The translations under genes and the position numbers were made by a program. A model generated the notes under the pieces. That model searched no databases. It saw nothing but the letters and a program-made list of their open reading frames with translations, and had not been told where the DNA came from. A DNA stretch of 64,000 nt from Cyclobacteriaceae bacterium (lineage in GTDB: Bacteria; Bacteroidota; Bacteroidia; Cytophagales; Cyclobacteriaceae): contig JAHBUD010000001.1 of the NCBI GenBank assembly GCA_019638255.1, positions 2,852,001-2,916,000 of the forward strand, in the 5' to 3' direction. This document shows positions 1 to 8,094 of the stretch, piece by piece; the stretch's first letter is position 1; each line of letters starts with the position of its first letter.

Positions 1-410
1 ACCTGGGCTAGTCCGGTAATGCCCGGTAAAACTTCATGTCGTTGCTTTTGCCTTTCAGAAAGAAGTGGTTGGTACAACACTGGTAACGGCCGTGGTCCTA
101 CCAGCGACATCTCCCCTTTCAGCACATTCCACAATTGCGGAAGTTCATCCAGGTTGGTAGCGCGAAGAAATTTCCCTAACCAGAATTGTCTGTCCTTCAA
201 GGGAAGCTGTTCATCGGTTTTTAATGTGCGCAATTTTAACATCGAAAATGGAATGCCCGATTTACCGATTCGGTTAGATTTATAGAAAACAGGAAACTGA
301 AAAGTAAACAGATACATCAAAAGAATAAGGACTGTCAACCAACTCGTTACAACAATAAGCAGAACACTCATTACTTTATCAAAAATGATTTTACCAGCCT
401 GTTTATACAT
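1..410 (-). CDS. Initiating sugar-phosphate transferase (bacterial sugar transferase family), 3' end cut by window
   Basis: Translating the minus strand from the ATG at 410 gives an open frame running off the left edge. It has an N-terminal membrane helix (about residues 14-36), the basic segment FSMLKLRTLK, the Asp-Glu dyad in LDELPQLWNV, then GEMSLVGPRPLP and the start of the LPGITGLAQ motif. These are hallmarks of the polyprenyl-phosphate hexose-1-phosphate transferases (WbaP/PglC-type catalytic domain), which start repeat-unit assembly on undecaprenyl phosphate at the inner membrane. The ATG lies 5 bases after the stop of another enzyme of the same family, so the two are probably co-translated. 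The C-terminus is outside the window. The family call is firm; the sugar is unknown. Confidence 0.85.
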   Translation of the reverse strand, partial: MYKQAGKIIFDKVMSVLLIVVTSWLTVLILLMYLFTFQFPVFYKSNRIGKSGIPFSMLKLRTLKTDEQLPLKDRQFWLGKFLRATNLDELPQLWNVLKGEMSLVGPRPLPVLYQPLLSERQKQRHEVLPGITGLAQ

Positions 411-415
411 CCCCG

Positions 416-1009
416 TCAACCTTTGAAAATTGAAAAGACCGTCTGAAAAATAATTCTAATGTCCAACCAAAAAGACTGATGCTCAATGTACTTCAGGTTG
501 AGATCAAGTTTAACGGGCATGATCTCCCGGATGTAATAGTCGATCGGATCATTTTTACCTTCAAGCAATTTATTTTCATTCCGGAATTGAATGGATGCAT
601 AATCCGTAATGCCAGGCTTTACGGTGATCACTTGTAATTGTTGGGGAGAATATAAATCCACAAACTTTTTCAACTCCGGCCGCGGACCTACCAGACTCAT
701 CTCACCTTTACACACGTTGATCAGTTGGGGCAATTCATCCAGTTTGAATTTACGAAGCCAAAATCCAACCGGTGTAATGCGTGAATCGCGCGCGCCAATG
801 GTTATGGCCGCAGCTTTGTCTGAACCGACACGCATAGTTCTGAACTTGAAAAGTTTAAAAAGTACATTATCCCTTCCAACACGTTCCTGTAAATAAAATA
901 CCGACCCGGTGGAATCAATCTTGATCAGTAAAGCAATCAGTATAAAAAAAGGAGAAAGAATCAGTAGTCCGATGGATGATGCTAAAAAATCAAATAAGCG
1001 CTTTAGCAT
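416..1009 (-). CDS. Initiating sugar-phosphate transferase (bacterial sugar transferase family)
   Basis: This 197-residue protein has one N-terminal hydrophobic helix (about 10-30), FKFRTMR at about 54-60, the catalytic-type Asp-Glu pair in LDELPQL (91-96) and EMSLVGPRPE at about 103-112. This is the compact catalytic core of monotopic polyprenyl-phosphate sugar-1-phosphate transferases. Its length matches the short PglC-like form without the multi-helix domain of WbaP. It probably transfers a sugar phosphate to undecaprenyl phosphate as the first step of EPS repeat assembly. It is followed 5 bases later by a second member of the family and preceded by a repeat-flanked cassette that separates it from the aminotransferase at 1594-2805. 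Confidence 0.9.
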   Translation of the reverse strand: MLKRLFDFLASSIGLLILSPFFILIALLIKIDSTGSVFYLQERVGRDNVLFKLFKFRTMRVGSDKAAAITIGARDSRITPVGFWLRKFKLDELPQLINVCKGEMSLVGPRPELKKFVDLYSPQQLQVITVKPGITDYASIQFRNENKLLEGKNDPIDYYIREIMPVKLDLNLKYIEHQSFWLDIRIIFQTVFSIFKG

Positions 1010-1036
1010 ACTAAGTGTCTTGCGTAAAAGCTATTC

Positions 1037-1111
1037 CACAAAGTTTCACAGAGAAGCACAAAGAACACAAAGATCTTAGTGAAACTATGCGCATCCTTTG
1101 TGTACTTTGTG
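1037..1111. repeat. CACAAAG-rich inverted repeat, left flank of GxxExxY cassette
   Basis: CACAAAG occurs at 1037-1043, 1057-1063 and 1066-1072, and its complement CTTTGTG at 1096-1102 and 1105-1111. The last two of each kind can pair as a long hairpin. A matching block lies on the other side of the GxxExxY gene at 1512-1586. It sits between that gene's stop and the sugar transferase start. Confidence 0.75.
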
Positions 1112-1123
1112 CAATAGTTGACT

Positions 1124-1495
1124 TTAGTTAATTATTCGCTTTATACCTTCCGTCAGCAACCCGGTGTGGAAATTAATCAACAGACCCAATTTATAATTCC
1201 CGAGACGTAAGTAGGTCAACACCTGAGCCGTATGAACGGCTGTAAAGAATTCAACGGTCTTAAGCTCAAGTACCAGTTTATTTTCAACCAATAAGTCGAT
1301 TCGGTAGCCATGGTCTAGCTTAACATCCTTATAAACAATCGGCATAGGTTTTTCTTTCTCTACGTACAAGCCACTTTGTACTAAATCATAGTATAAGCAT
1401 TCGCGGTATGCAGACTCAAGCAGGCCTGGACCAAGGCTCCGATGCACTTCAATGGCATGACCTATGACAATATTGGATAATTCGTTCTCTGTCAC
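1124..1495 (-). CDS. GxxExxY family protein (PD-(D/E)XK nuclease-like)
   Basis: The 123-residue product carries the family signature as GLLESAY at 24-30. It also has a nuclease-like core with Asp67 in YRIDLLVE and the LELK motif at 76-79 (Glu77, Lys79), as in PD-(D/E)XK enzymes. Length is normal for the family. The biological role of GxxExxY proteins is not established. It is out of place in a polysaccharide operon: nothing about it suggests sugar chemistry, and blocks of CACAAAG/CTTTGTG repeats border it on both sides (1037-1111 and 1512-1586). The whole 550-bp stretch therefore looks like an inserted cassette in the same orientation as the operon. The family call is good; nuclease activity is an inference from the motif. 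Confidence 0.88.
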   Translation of the reverse strand: MTENELSNIVIGHAIEVHRSLGPGLLESAYRECLYYDLVQSGLYVEKEKPMPIVYKDVKLDHGYRIDLLVENKLVLELKTVEFFTAVHTAQVLTYLRLGNYKLGLLINFHTGLLTEGIKRIIN

Positions 1496-1511
1496 TATTC
1501 AAGTGTTATTT

Positions 1512-1586
1512 CACAAAGCTGCACGAAGAATCACTAAGAACACAAAGCGCTTTGTGGGCCTTCGTGTATGCTTTGAGTTCTTTGTG
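1512..1586. repeat. CACAAAG-rich inverted repeat, right flank of GxxExxY cassette
   Basis: CACAAAG occurs at 1512-1518 and 1541-1547, CTTTGTG at 1550-1556 and 1580-1586, and the variant CTTTGAG at 1571-1577. The order is again CACAAAG copies followed by complementary copies, so this block can fold on itself and also resembles 1037-1111. It lies upstream of the GxxExxY start and immediately after the aminotransferase stop at 1594. Confidence 0.75.
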
Positions 1587-1593
1587 CAACAGC

Positions 1594-2805
1594 TTATAAT
1601 GACTCATACGCACGAACAACAGCATTAATAATATAATCAATCTTGTCCTGATCAAGTTGCGGATAGATTGGGAGAGATATCTCCGTAGCATAACAGGAAA
1701 ATGCCACAGGATAATCCACTATCCGATAACCACGTTCCCGAAAAACAGTCAGCATAGGCAACGGCTGAAAATGAACATTAACAGAGACACCTGCTTCTGT
1801 AATGCGTTCGATCATCGTATCACGTTGAGCTTCTGAGATATCTTTAATACGCAAAGGATAAACATGGTATGAAGATTCCCGGAGATCATCGCTGGTTGGG
1901 GGTAACAATGCCCAGGAATAATTTCCAAAACCGTTAGCGTAAGCCTGTGCCACGCGTTTGCGTTCAGGCAACATCAGTATTGGATATTTGCGTAGTTGGG
2001 CCAACCCAATGGCTGCGCAGATATCCGGCATGTTCATCTTAAAACCGGGATAAACAATATCGTACCGCCAACCGGCTCCGTTGGTTTTGGACAACGCATC
2101 TTTCGTTTGGCCATTCAGCGACCACAACTTAAATGTGCGATAAACCTCAGCATGATTGAATTCATCCTGCGGAAGATTAATACACATGGCCCCACCCTCA
2201 GCGGTTGTAACATTCTTAACCGCATGAAACGAGAAAACGGAGAAATCACCCCATGCTCCTATTGGTGTGTTAAGGTACACGGCTCCGAGTGAATGGGCAG
2301 CATCACTCAAGATCAATATTCTACCCAACTTTCGCTGATTATCCGATGTTGGGGCAAACTGATTCTTTACTGCTGGCGAATTAACCAGGTCAATCAATTG
2401 TTGATAGTCACAGGGCCAGCCTGCAATATCCACCGGAATAATTGCTTTGGTTCGCGATGTAATCCTTTCTTTAATCTTGTTGATGTCAATATTAAAATCA
2501 TCACCGCTATCCACCATCACCGGAGTAGCCCCCAGGTGCATCACCACCAAAGCAGTAGCCGCATAGGTATAAGCCGGAATAATCACCTCATCGCCCCGTG
2601 TTACACCGTACCAGTGCAGCAACAGCATTAACCCTGATGTGGCTGAGTTACAACACGCCACGTGCGATAACCCTGTTTGTGCGGCAACAAGTTTTTCAAG
2701 CGCCAATACTTTAGGTCCGGAGGTAATCCAACCACTATCAAGCGCATCCAAAACTTCGCGCTTGACATCGTCATCTATGTACGGTGGGGAGAAGGGAATT
2801 TTCAT
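1594..2805 (-). CDS. DegT/DnrJ/EryC1/StrS family PLP-dependent sugar aminotransferase
   Basis: A 403-residue member of the nucleotide-sugar aminotransferase family, which aminates keto-sugars on NDP carriers in the cytoplasm. PLP-contacting features are visible: the GDEVIIPAYTYAATA segment at about 71-85, the Asp of LILSDAAHSLGA (Asp168) that contacts the pyridine ring, and the Schiff-base Lys197 in FSFHAVKNVTTAEGG. A stretch at about 142-160 (before GRILILSD) looks longer than in typical members. It overlaps the upstream acetyltransferase by 4 bases (ATGA), so amination followed or preceded by N-acylation of the same sugar is a reasonable inference. The substrate is unknown. Confidence 0.9.
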   Translation of the reverse strand: MKIPFSPPYIDDDVKREVLDALDSGWITSGPKVLALEKLVAAQTGLSHVACCNSATSGLMLLLHWYGVTRGDEVIIPAYTYAATALVVMHLGATPVMVDSGDDFNIDINKIKERITSRTKAIIPVDIAGWPCDYQQLIDLVNSPAVKNQFAPTSDNQRKLGRILILSDAAHSLGAVYLNTPIGAWGDFSVFSFHAVKNVTTAEGGAMCINLPQDEFNHAEVYRTFKLWSLNGQTKDALSKTNGAGWRYDIVYPGFKMNMPDICAAIGLAQLRKYPILMLPERKRVAQAYANGFGNYSWALLPPTSDDLRESSYHVYPLRIKDISEAQRDTMIERITEAGVSVNVHFQPLPMLTVFRERGYRIVDYPVAFSCYATEISLPIYPQLDQDKIDYIINAVVRAYESL

Positions 2806-3449
2806 TTCGTAATGGTTACTCTTTTTTGCATACTAACCGACTTGCCGGAATGTTTATAAACAAGCCACCCATTCGACATATACGATTTTATGGCTTGACT
2901 ATTTTCTGCAAGCACAGTGAGCGACATCTTTGAAAAACCAAGCTCCACAACTTTTTCCTGAAATGCTTTTAGCAATAAAGAACCATAGCCTTTTCCCTGA
3001 TGTTGCGGATGAACCCCAATGACAACCAAACCTACATGAGGCTCAGTAGCACTATGGTTTTTTCGATCTTTCATCGGTTTTTTAAATCCTGTTATCTTAA
3101 AGTAAATATTTTTAAGAATAAGTTTGTAGCGTGAAACCAGTTCCGGATGCAACCACAACCAGGGTCTAACTATGAGTGCTAACGCGGCATCTTTAAAGGC
3201 ATATTGAATCATACTTGATGCTGAGCCATGAACCTGACTACCATCGGAAATCATCCCACCTGCATAACCTATACATACTCCTTCTTGCTCAATCCACAGT
3301 AAAAAACTTTTTGGGTTATCAATATACCATTCCAGCGTGCGGTATGAAACATTCTTACCTAAGAGAGAAGACAGTGTCCCTGGAAAAGCACTTCGATGAC
3401 ATTTAACAATTTTGTCAAGATCAATTGCTAATGCCTCTTTAGTCGTCAT
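2802..3449 (-). CDS. GNAT family N-acetyltransferase
   Basis: A 215-residue protein with the acetyl-CoA-binding signature of the GNAT fold: a strand VGLVVIGVHPQ followed by QHQGKGYGSLLL (149-160, the Q-x-x-G-x-G pyrophosphate loop), and a C-terminal AENSQAIKSYMSNGW segment typical of the family. It is longer than a minimal GNAT because of a helical region at about 85-135. Its stop overlaps the start of the DegT aminotransferase by 4 bases, so the pair may make an N-acetylated amino sugar. The acceptor is not identifiable from sequence. Confidence 0.85.
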   Translation of the reverse strand: MTTKEALAIDLDKIVKCHRSAFPGTLSSLLGKNVSYRTLEWYIDNPKSFLLWIEQEGVCIGYAGGMISDGSQVHGSASSMIQYAFKDAALALIVRPWLWLHPELVSRYKLILKNIYFKITGFKKPMKDRKNHSATEPHVGLVVIGVHPQHQGKGYGSLLLKAFQEKVVELGFSKMSLTVLAENSQAIKSYMSNGWLVYKHSGKSVSMQKRVTITK

Positions 3450-3454
3450 AAAAA

Positions 3455-4405
3455 CTAAGCTCTCTTAGAAAAGAAACCAAAAATAAATCCAAGTCCGTAG
3501 CTACAATGGAGCAGAGGATAAATCAATATTGATCTGAACTTTTCAGACAATGGCAATTTATTAATGAATGAAAATTTAATATTCAGCAGGCCGTATAACC
3601 CCAACGGAATAAACCAGAAATTGAAACCTAACCAAAATGCAAATGGGAGACTGAAAAGGTAGAGAATAAAAAAGGAAGGAATTAAATGTCTGGGACGCAA
3701 ACCTTCTGTAACTTTTCTTAGGACAAGTGGTTTGTAGAATCCATATTGATAATATTGTTTGGCCAATGAATATACAGAATTACGCACATAGTAATCACAC
3801 TCCATTTCAGGCACCATCAGAATTCGATACCCGGCAGCTTTCATGCGGTAATGCATTTCATCGTCCTGATTTCGCTTTAAACGCGTATCGAACAATCCTA
3901 CTTTTTCAAATATTTCCCTTTTATAGAATGCAAACGCAACACTATCAACAAAAGATCTTTTCTTGCTAACTCTGAATTCAGTTCCCCCTACGCCAAAAGG
4001 TGTACTCATGCAATAAGCAATTGCATTACCCCATTCACCAACGCCAATCTGATGCAATGGACCACCAACAACATCACCCTGGTTGGCCTCCAATTCCGTC
4101 AATGCTGTTGAAAAAAAAACTTCGGAATAGTTTGTATGAGCTCCCAAAAGAGCAAGATACTTACCCCTTGCCAGTGGATAACATTTATTGAATGCATGGC
4201 TCACATACTTATCCGGATTTTCAATCAAATAAATCCCCTCATGTCTTTTAGACCATCCATTCACAATTGCCCTTGTTTGATCAGTGGAGCCTGCATCCAC
4301 AACAAATAACTCCGATGGCTTCGGACAAAACTGAATGAACACAGAGAGAATATTCTCAATATATTTTTCTTCGTTCAACGTTGGGCAGATGATGCTGAAA
4401 ATCAC
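3455..4405 (-). CDS. Glycosyltransferase family 2, ExoA-like, with C-terminal membrane helices
   Basis: A 316-residue GT2 enzyme. The GT-A nucleotide-binding region begins at the N-terminus (IICPTLNEEKYIENIL; then LFVVDAGSTDQT at 33-44), and the acidic motif NQDDEMHYRM at 179-188 matches the ED-type catalytic segment. Two hydrophobic segments at about 242-275 and 285-310 should anchor it in the inner membrane, an architecture seen in succinoglycan ExoA-like enzymes. It likely transfers a sugar from an NDP donor to the lipid-linked repeat. Its start overlaps the stop of the upstream adenylate-forming enzyme by 4 bases. Confidence 0.88.
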   Translation of the reverse strand: MIFSIICPTLNEEKYIENILSVFIQFCPKPSELFVVDAGSTDQTRAIVNGWSKRHEGIYLIENPDKYVSHAFNKCYPLARGKYLALLGAHTNYSEVFFSTALTELEANQGDVVGGPLHQIGVGEWGNAIAYCMSTPFGVGGTEFRVSKKRSFVDSVAFAFYKREIFEKVGLFDTRLKRNQDDEMHYRMKAAGYRILMVPEMECDYYVRNSVYSLAKQYYQYGFYKPLVLRKVTEGLRPRHLIPSFFILYLFSLPFAFWLGFNFWFIPLGLYGLLNIKFSFINKLPLSEKFRSILIYPLLHCSYGLGFIFGFFSKRA

Positions 4406-5715
4406 TTTAATTCTGATAAAATGATTTGAGGCTTTCCGGAGGGGGTATTTGGAATACTGTCTACCACCCTAAAAGTAATTGGTAATTGATCCCCAAGATT
4501 GGCCTCAATTATTGAGGAAATCTTATTCAGCAAATCCTTATCGAAATCCCGTTCAGGAATGTACTCAATTTCAATCCCGTCTAAATTTCGTTGAACGACA
4601 CGAAATTGTTTAATGGATGGAAAATGTTCAAAGATACCTGTAAAGAAATGTACAATTAAAAACTTCCCCTTTCGCGTTCGAACGATATCGGTATCCCGTC
4701 CAATAATCTGACGCAGAATAGGAAGCTTTCGACCACATTCACAGGAATCCGACTCTTCACGAACGGCCAGATCACCCAGGTAATACCGGATGAGGGGCAT
4801 AGCATAAGCATCCAGACGGGTTGCGACAACATATCCCATCTCACCCGGTGCAACTTCATTTCCATTCTTATCCAATAACTCCAGATAAACGTGAGGCGAT
4901 AAAATATGATATTGACCAGAAGTACATTGCCCGGCAATAACAAAACCTTCGGTGTTACCATAGGTATCAAAAACCTTGGTTGCAAAAACTTCCTCAATCT
5001 TCTTTCGGTAATGCGGAAACATCTTGTCACCCCAGGAAATTACACCATTGAAGGAAACTTTGATTCCAAGCTTTTCTGCCAAAAGGGCATAACTATACAG
5101 GCCGGACGCATAGCCGCCAAAAAACAGTTCCCTTCTTGATGAAAATTTGAGCGCCTCGGCAACCTCATGCTCATTGATGTTAAAAGCTTGCTGATAGATT
5201 GTCCTAAATAATTTGTCTTTGATTCTTTTAACTAGTGTTCGGTTCAATGTCATGCCCAATTGTAATAAGGGTAAACCTGGTCTGTAGCCTGACCATTCCC
5301 ACAATAAAGTCTGCATAGCCTGTGTCATAGAGGATTCGGCCTTTGTCATATATATTGTGCTCTGGAATCCAGACGACCCACTGCTTGATTCTTTAATTAA
5401 TCGCTGAGAATTATTAGGGTTAATTAGTTTCTCAGATTGTGATTTTAGTATTTCTTTCGTAAGCAAAGGAAATTGCTTTAACCATACATAAGGATCTGTA
5501 TGGTCATTCAATTTAAGATCTTTATAATAGGGTATTCTACTTCTTGAGTGTAAAAGAATATGTTTTAAGGACTCCTCCTGCTTCTTAAGCAACTCAACTT
5601 CGCTTAACCATTGGATTTCTCTCCATTTCTTTAGTTCACTGATATACTTGGTGCCTAAAATAAAGTCGCCTAATGGCAAAATGATATTCTCCAACAAGGA
5701 AGTGTAAGTGCTCAA
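4402..5715 (-). CDS. Phenylacetate-CoA ligase (PaaK)/CapK-like adenylate-forming enzyme
   Basis: A 437-residue protein resembling the PaaK/CapK branch of adenylate-forming enzymes often found in capsule loci. Visible motifs are the Ser/Gly-rich phosphate loop SSGSSG at 111-116, DTYGNTEG (the A5-type adenylate site), DLAVREE followed by a Cys-rich ESDCECG-like turn, GRDTDIV, and a C-terminal PSGKPQ with the expected lysine. CapK-like proteins are presumed to activate or transfer an acyl or amino-acid group onto the polysaccharide, but the substrate is unproven. It overlaps both neighbours by 4 bases, so it is firmly part of the EPS operon. Confidence 0.85.
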   Translation of the reverse strand: MSTYTSLLENIILPLGDFILGTKYISELKKWREIQWLSEVELLKKQEESLKHILLHSRSRIPYYKDLKLNDHTDPYVWLKQFPLLTKEILKSQSEKLINPNNSQRLIKESSSGSSGFQSTIYMTKAESSMTQAMQTLLWEWSGYRPGLPLLQLGMTLNRTLVKRIKDKLFRTIYQQAFNINEHEVAEALKFSSRRELFFGGYASGLYSYALLAEKLGIKVSFNGVISWGDKMFPHYRKKIEEVFATKVFDTYGNTEGFVIAGQCTSGQYHILSPHVYLELLDKNGNEVAPGEMGYVVATRLDAYAMPLIRYYLGDLAVREESDSCECGRKLPILRQIIGRDTDIVRTRKGKFLIVHFFTGIFEHFPSIKQFRVVQRNLDGIEIEYIPERDFDKDLLNKISSIIEANLGDQLPITFRVVDSIPNTPSGKPQIILSELK

Positions 5716-6749
5716 GATTGATACTTTTGAAGTAAGCGTTTGTTTGAATCAATCAAAAGCTTCCACTGCGGACCCACAACTCGCCAATCAAATGACTGAG
5801 CTTTGTTTCGTCCATTTATTGAAACTTGTTCAGCAAGTCCTTCATCTTCAATCAGCTTCTTGACTACTTCAACAAACCCCAACGCATCATTCTTTTTTAC
5901 CAAAAAACCTGTTTCTCCGTTCATTATAAGATAGGACAAGCCCCCAACATTTGTACTGATAACCGGCAAGCCCAAGGCCATGGCTTCAATTACACTCACG
6001 GGAGTATTGTCAAAATTGGTGGTATTAATAAAAATATCATACTCAGCGGAAATCTTGATCCAATCATTCTTTGCCAGAAAACCTGTAAATCGGATTGATT
6101 CAAAAATACCAGCTTTACGGGCCTTCTCTTTGACTACTTCCATGCTCCCATCCTTTTCAGCACCAACCATGCATATCTCAACAGACTTATACTCATTAAG
6201 AAGTTGGATCGCAATTTCAACCACAAGTGTCGGATTGTATACCTTATGAAAAGCACGCACCCAAAGTAATTTTGGCGCACATCTATTCCGTTTAAGAAAT
6301 GGGTATTTCTCAATCTCAATGAAATTCGGAATACAGTCTACCCTATAATCATAATTCGAGAGCAGTTTCTGCAAAAAAGCAGAAGGAGCCACAGACACAT
6401 TTGCTTGCCTGAACAAATTATCACAAAATTTCCTTGATCGACTCAATCGGGTTTCAAAATCACCTCCACGAACAACAAGGATATAAGGGATACCGAATTG
6501 CCTTGATAGCTTAGCAATGGTGTAAGCATACCAAAACGCCCTGCTGCTAAACACATCAATCAACACTAACTCACAATCCTTACGATGCCTGATCAATCCG
6601 GAAAGCATATCCAAAAAACGAAGAAGCTGGTTCCGCTTCTCCGAAAAAGCTGAAACCTCAACGTACTCCCTAAGCCGGGGCACCAACGTCTCCATGAGCG
6701 CTGGTGACCTGCCGTGCCGGGATAGCATATTTCCGAAATACAGTATCAA
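5712..6749 (-). CDS. Glycosyltransferase family 4 (GT4)
   Basis: A GT-B-fold glycosyltransferase. The N-terminal Rossmann segment LILYFGNMLSRHG is followed by the interdomain region and the C-terminal nucleotide-sugar site FDNTPVSVIEAMALGLPVISTNVGG (the E-x7-E motif of GT4). The frame is open back to an ATG at 6800, but that start would overlap the polymerase gene by 131 bases. I prefer the TTG at 6749, which begins just before the first beta strand, and an ATG at 6728 is also possible. Even so the 5' end overlaps the polymerase frame by about 60-80 bases, which is unusual here and may reflect a frameshift at the end of the polymerase gene. Confidence 0.82.
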   Translation of the reverse strand: MILYFGNMLSRHGRSPALMETLVPRLREYVEVSAFSEKRNQLLRFLDMLSGLIRHRKDCELVLIDVFSSRAFWYAYTIAKLSRQFGIPYILVVRGGDFETRLSRSRKFCDNLFRQANVSVAPSAFLQKLLSNYDYRVDCIPNFIEIEKYPFLKRNRCAPKLLWVRAFHKVYNPTLVVEIAIQLLNEYKSVEICMVGAEKDGSMEVVKEKARKAGIFESIRFTGFLAKNDWIKISAEYDIFINTTNFDNTPVSVIEAMALGLPVISTNVGGLSYLIMNGETGFLVKKNDALGFVEVVKKLIEDEGLAEQVSINGRNKAQSFDWRVVGPQWKLLIDSNKRLLQKYQS

Positions 6750-8094
6750 CTGATCTTTGTGTGATTTGAGAAGGAACAATCCGGATGAAAGCAAAGCCAT
6801 ACAGAAAACACGGAGCAGCTATTCGCGTAGCCGCATGCGTCATAAACACAAAACAGAAACCTATAAAACCAATCAGGAAAATCTTCTCAATTGTATTTGT
6901 CTTTCCAAAAAAACGTGAAACCGGAGCCCCAACCAAAATCAACAACGAGATTACACCAGGTATACCATGTTCAGCAAGTAACCGGGTAAATTCATTATGT
7001 GCCGCAACATCCATGGCATAACCATATTCTTTCCGGAGATACTTCCCCATGCCCACACCCACCCCACTAATCGGGTGCTCATTGAATATTTGCCAGTCTA
7101 ATGCCATAATTAAGGTACGCCCTGAAGTCAGTCGGTCAATGTCTTCAATTTGCTGACCTCCTCGCTGACCTGTGTAACGATCATACAGCTTATTGCCAGT
7201 AAGTTCATTGGCATAGTTAAAAGCTGTTACGCCTAGCGTAGCAAACAGTAACGCCAAAAATATGACACGTATCGATTTATAATTGATACCCCCGATACGA
7301 ACGGTGTAATAAGCAAATATTACAAAAAGCAGAATCATCGGGGTTAACATACCCCCGCGTGAAAATGTTAACAAGCCCCTGAAAAGAAACATACCAGTCA
7401 AGCCTAACAGCAGAAGATTGCTTCCCAAAAGTTTTACTTTCATGAAATAGCACAAGCCGATAATCAATATGCCCAAGCCAAGGATAGATGACATCTGATT
7501 AGGTCCATAAATGCTGGTGGCAAAATTCGATTGATAACCGAATTCGATTTCACTGAAATCGGGGGTTTTAACGATCAAGTAACCCAAAATCGCCACCAAG
7601 GGGTACAGTATGGAAAGAAAAAAATTCCTGACATCCTCAGCGCGAAAAGGAAAATTATAAAAGTACATAGCAGAAACAGCGAGGCATAACGGACCCGATA
7701 AATTACCGGATATCAACTGGCGTGTCTCTTCCAGATCACCTCCATCCGTTAAAAAGGCAGCCGGTAACAACAACAGGAAATAAAGAATAAATTGGACTTT
7801 AAGTCTTGAACCTTTTGCTATGATTGATACCAACAGGATTAGTGAAACTGCATACTTAGTAAACTCATGGGGTATGCCGGACTTTGACATTCTGCCTAAA
7901 AGCTCTAGCCCGACCAAATATGCTGCAGGAATGTATTCAGGCCAGCGTATCGTTCGTTGTACGGCAACATATAAACCCCACGCGAATATCAATATTGACC
8001 AATAAAATACTGTGAAGGGAACTGCTGCTGCGGTAATACCCAGAATCAGATGAACCAGAATATATAAATCAGCCTTAAACTTTGACGTATTCAC
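6670..8094 (-). CDS. O-antigen ligase / Wzy-like polymerase
   Basis: A 474-residue protein made of about a dozen hydrophobic helices with a large periplasmic loop in the second half. The conserved Wzy_C-type segment is visible: GVGVGMGKYLRKEYG followed by AAHNEFTRLLAEHGIPG, then another membrane helix. This is the signature of O-antigen ligases and Wzy polymerases, which join lipid-linked oligosaccharides in the periplasm. In a Wzx/Wzc/Wza-type locus the polymerase role is the likelier one. The last 25-40 residues are polar and unlike the family, and they overlap the conserved N-terminus of the downstream GT4 in another frame, so the true C-terminus may lie earlier. Confidence 0.85.
   Translation of the reverse strand: MNTSKFKADLYILVHLILGITAAAVPFTVFYWSILIFAWGLYVAVQRTIRWPEYIPAAYLVGLELLGRMSKSGIPHEFTKYAVSLILLVSIIAKGSRLKVQFILYFLLLLPAAFLTDGGDLEETRQLISGNLSGPLCLAVSAMYFYNFPFRAEDVRNFFLSILYPLVAILGYLIVKTPDFSEIEFGYQSNFATSIYGPNQMSSILGLGILIIGLCYFMKVKLLGSNLLLLGLTGMFLFRGLLTFSRGGMLTPMILLFVIFAYYTVRIGGINYKSIRVIFLALLFATLGVTAFNYANELTGNKLYDRYTGQRGGQQIEDIDRLTSGRTLIMALDWQIFNEHPISGVGVGMGKYLRKEYGYAMDVAAHNEFTRLLAEHGIPGVISLLILVGAPVSRFFGKTNTIEKIFLIGFIGFCFVFMTHAATRIAAPCFLYGFAFIRIVPSQITQRSVDTVFRKYAIPARQVTSAHGDVGAPA

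Noticed and set aside
609..896. Plus-strand open frame of 95 codons
   Set aside because: It is the antisense of the conserved sugar transferase core. The similar frame at 19-285 is the antisense of the edge-truncated transferase and helped to locate it.
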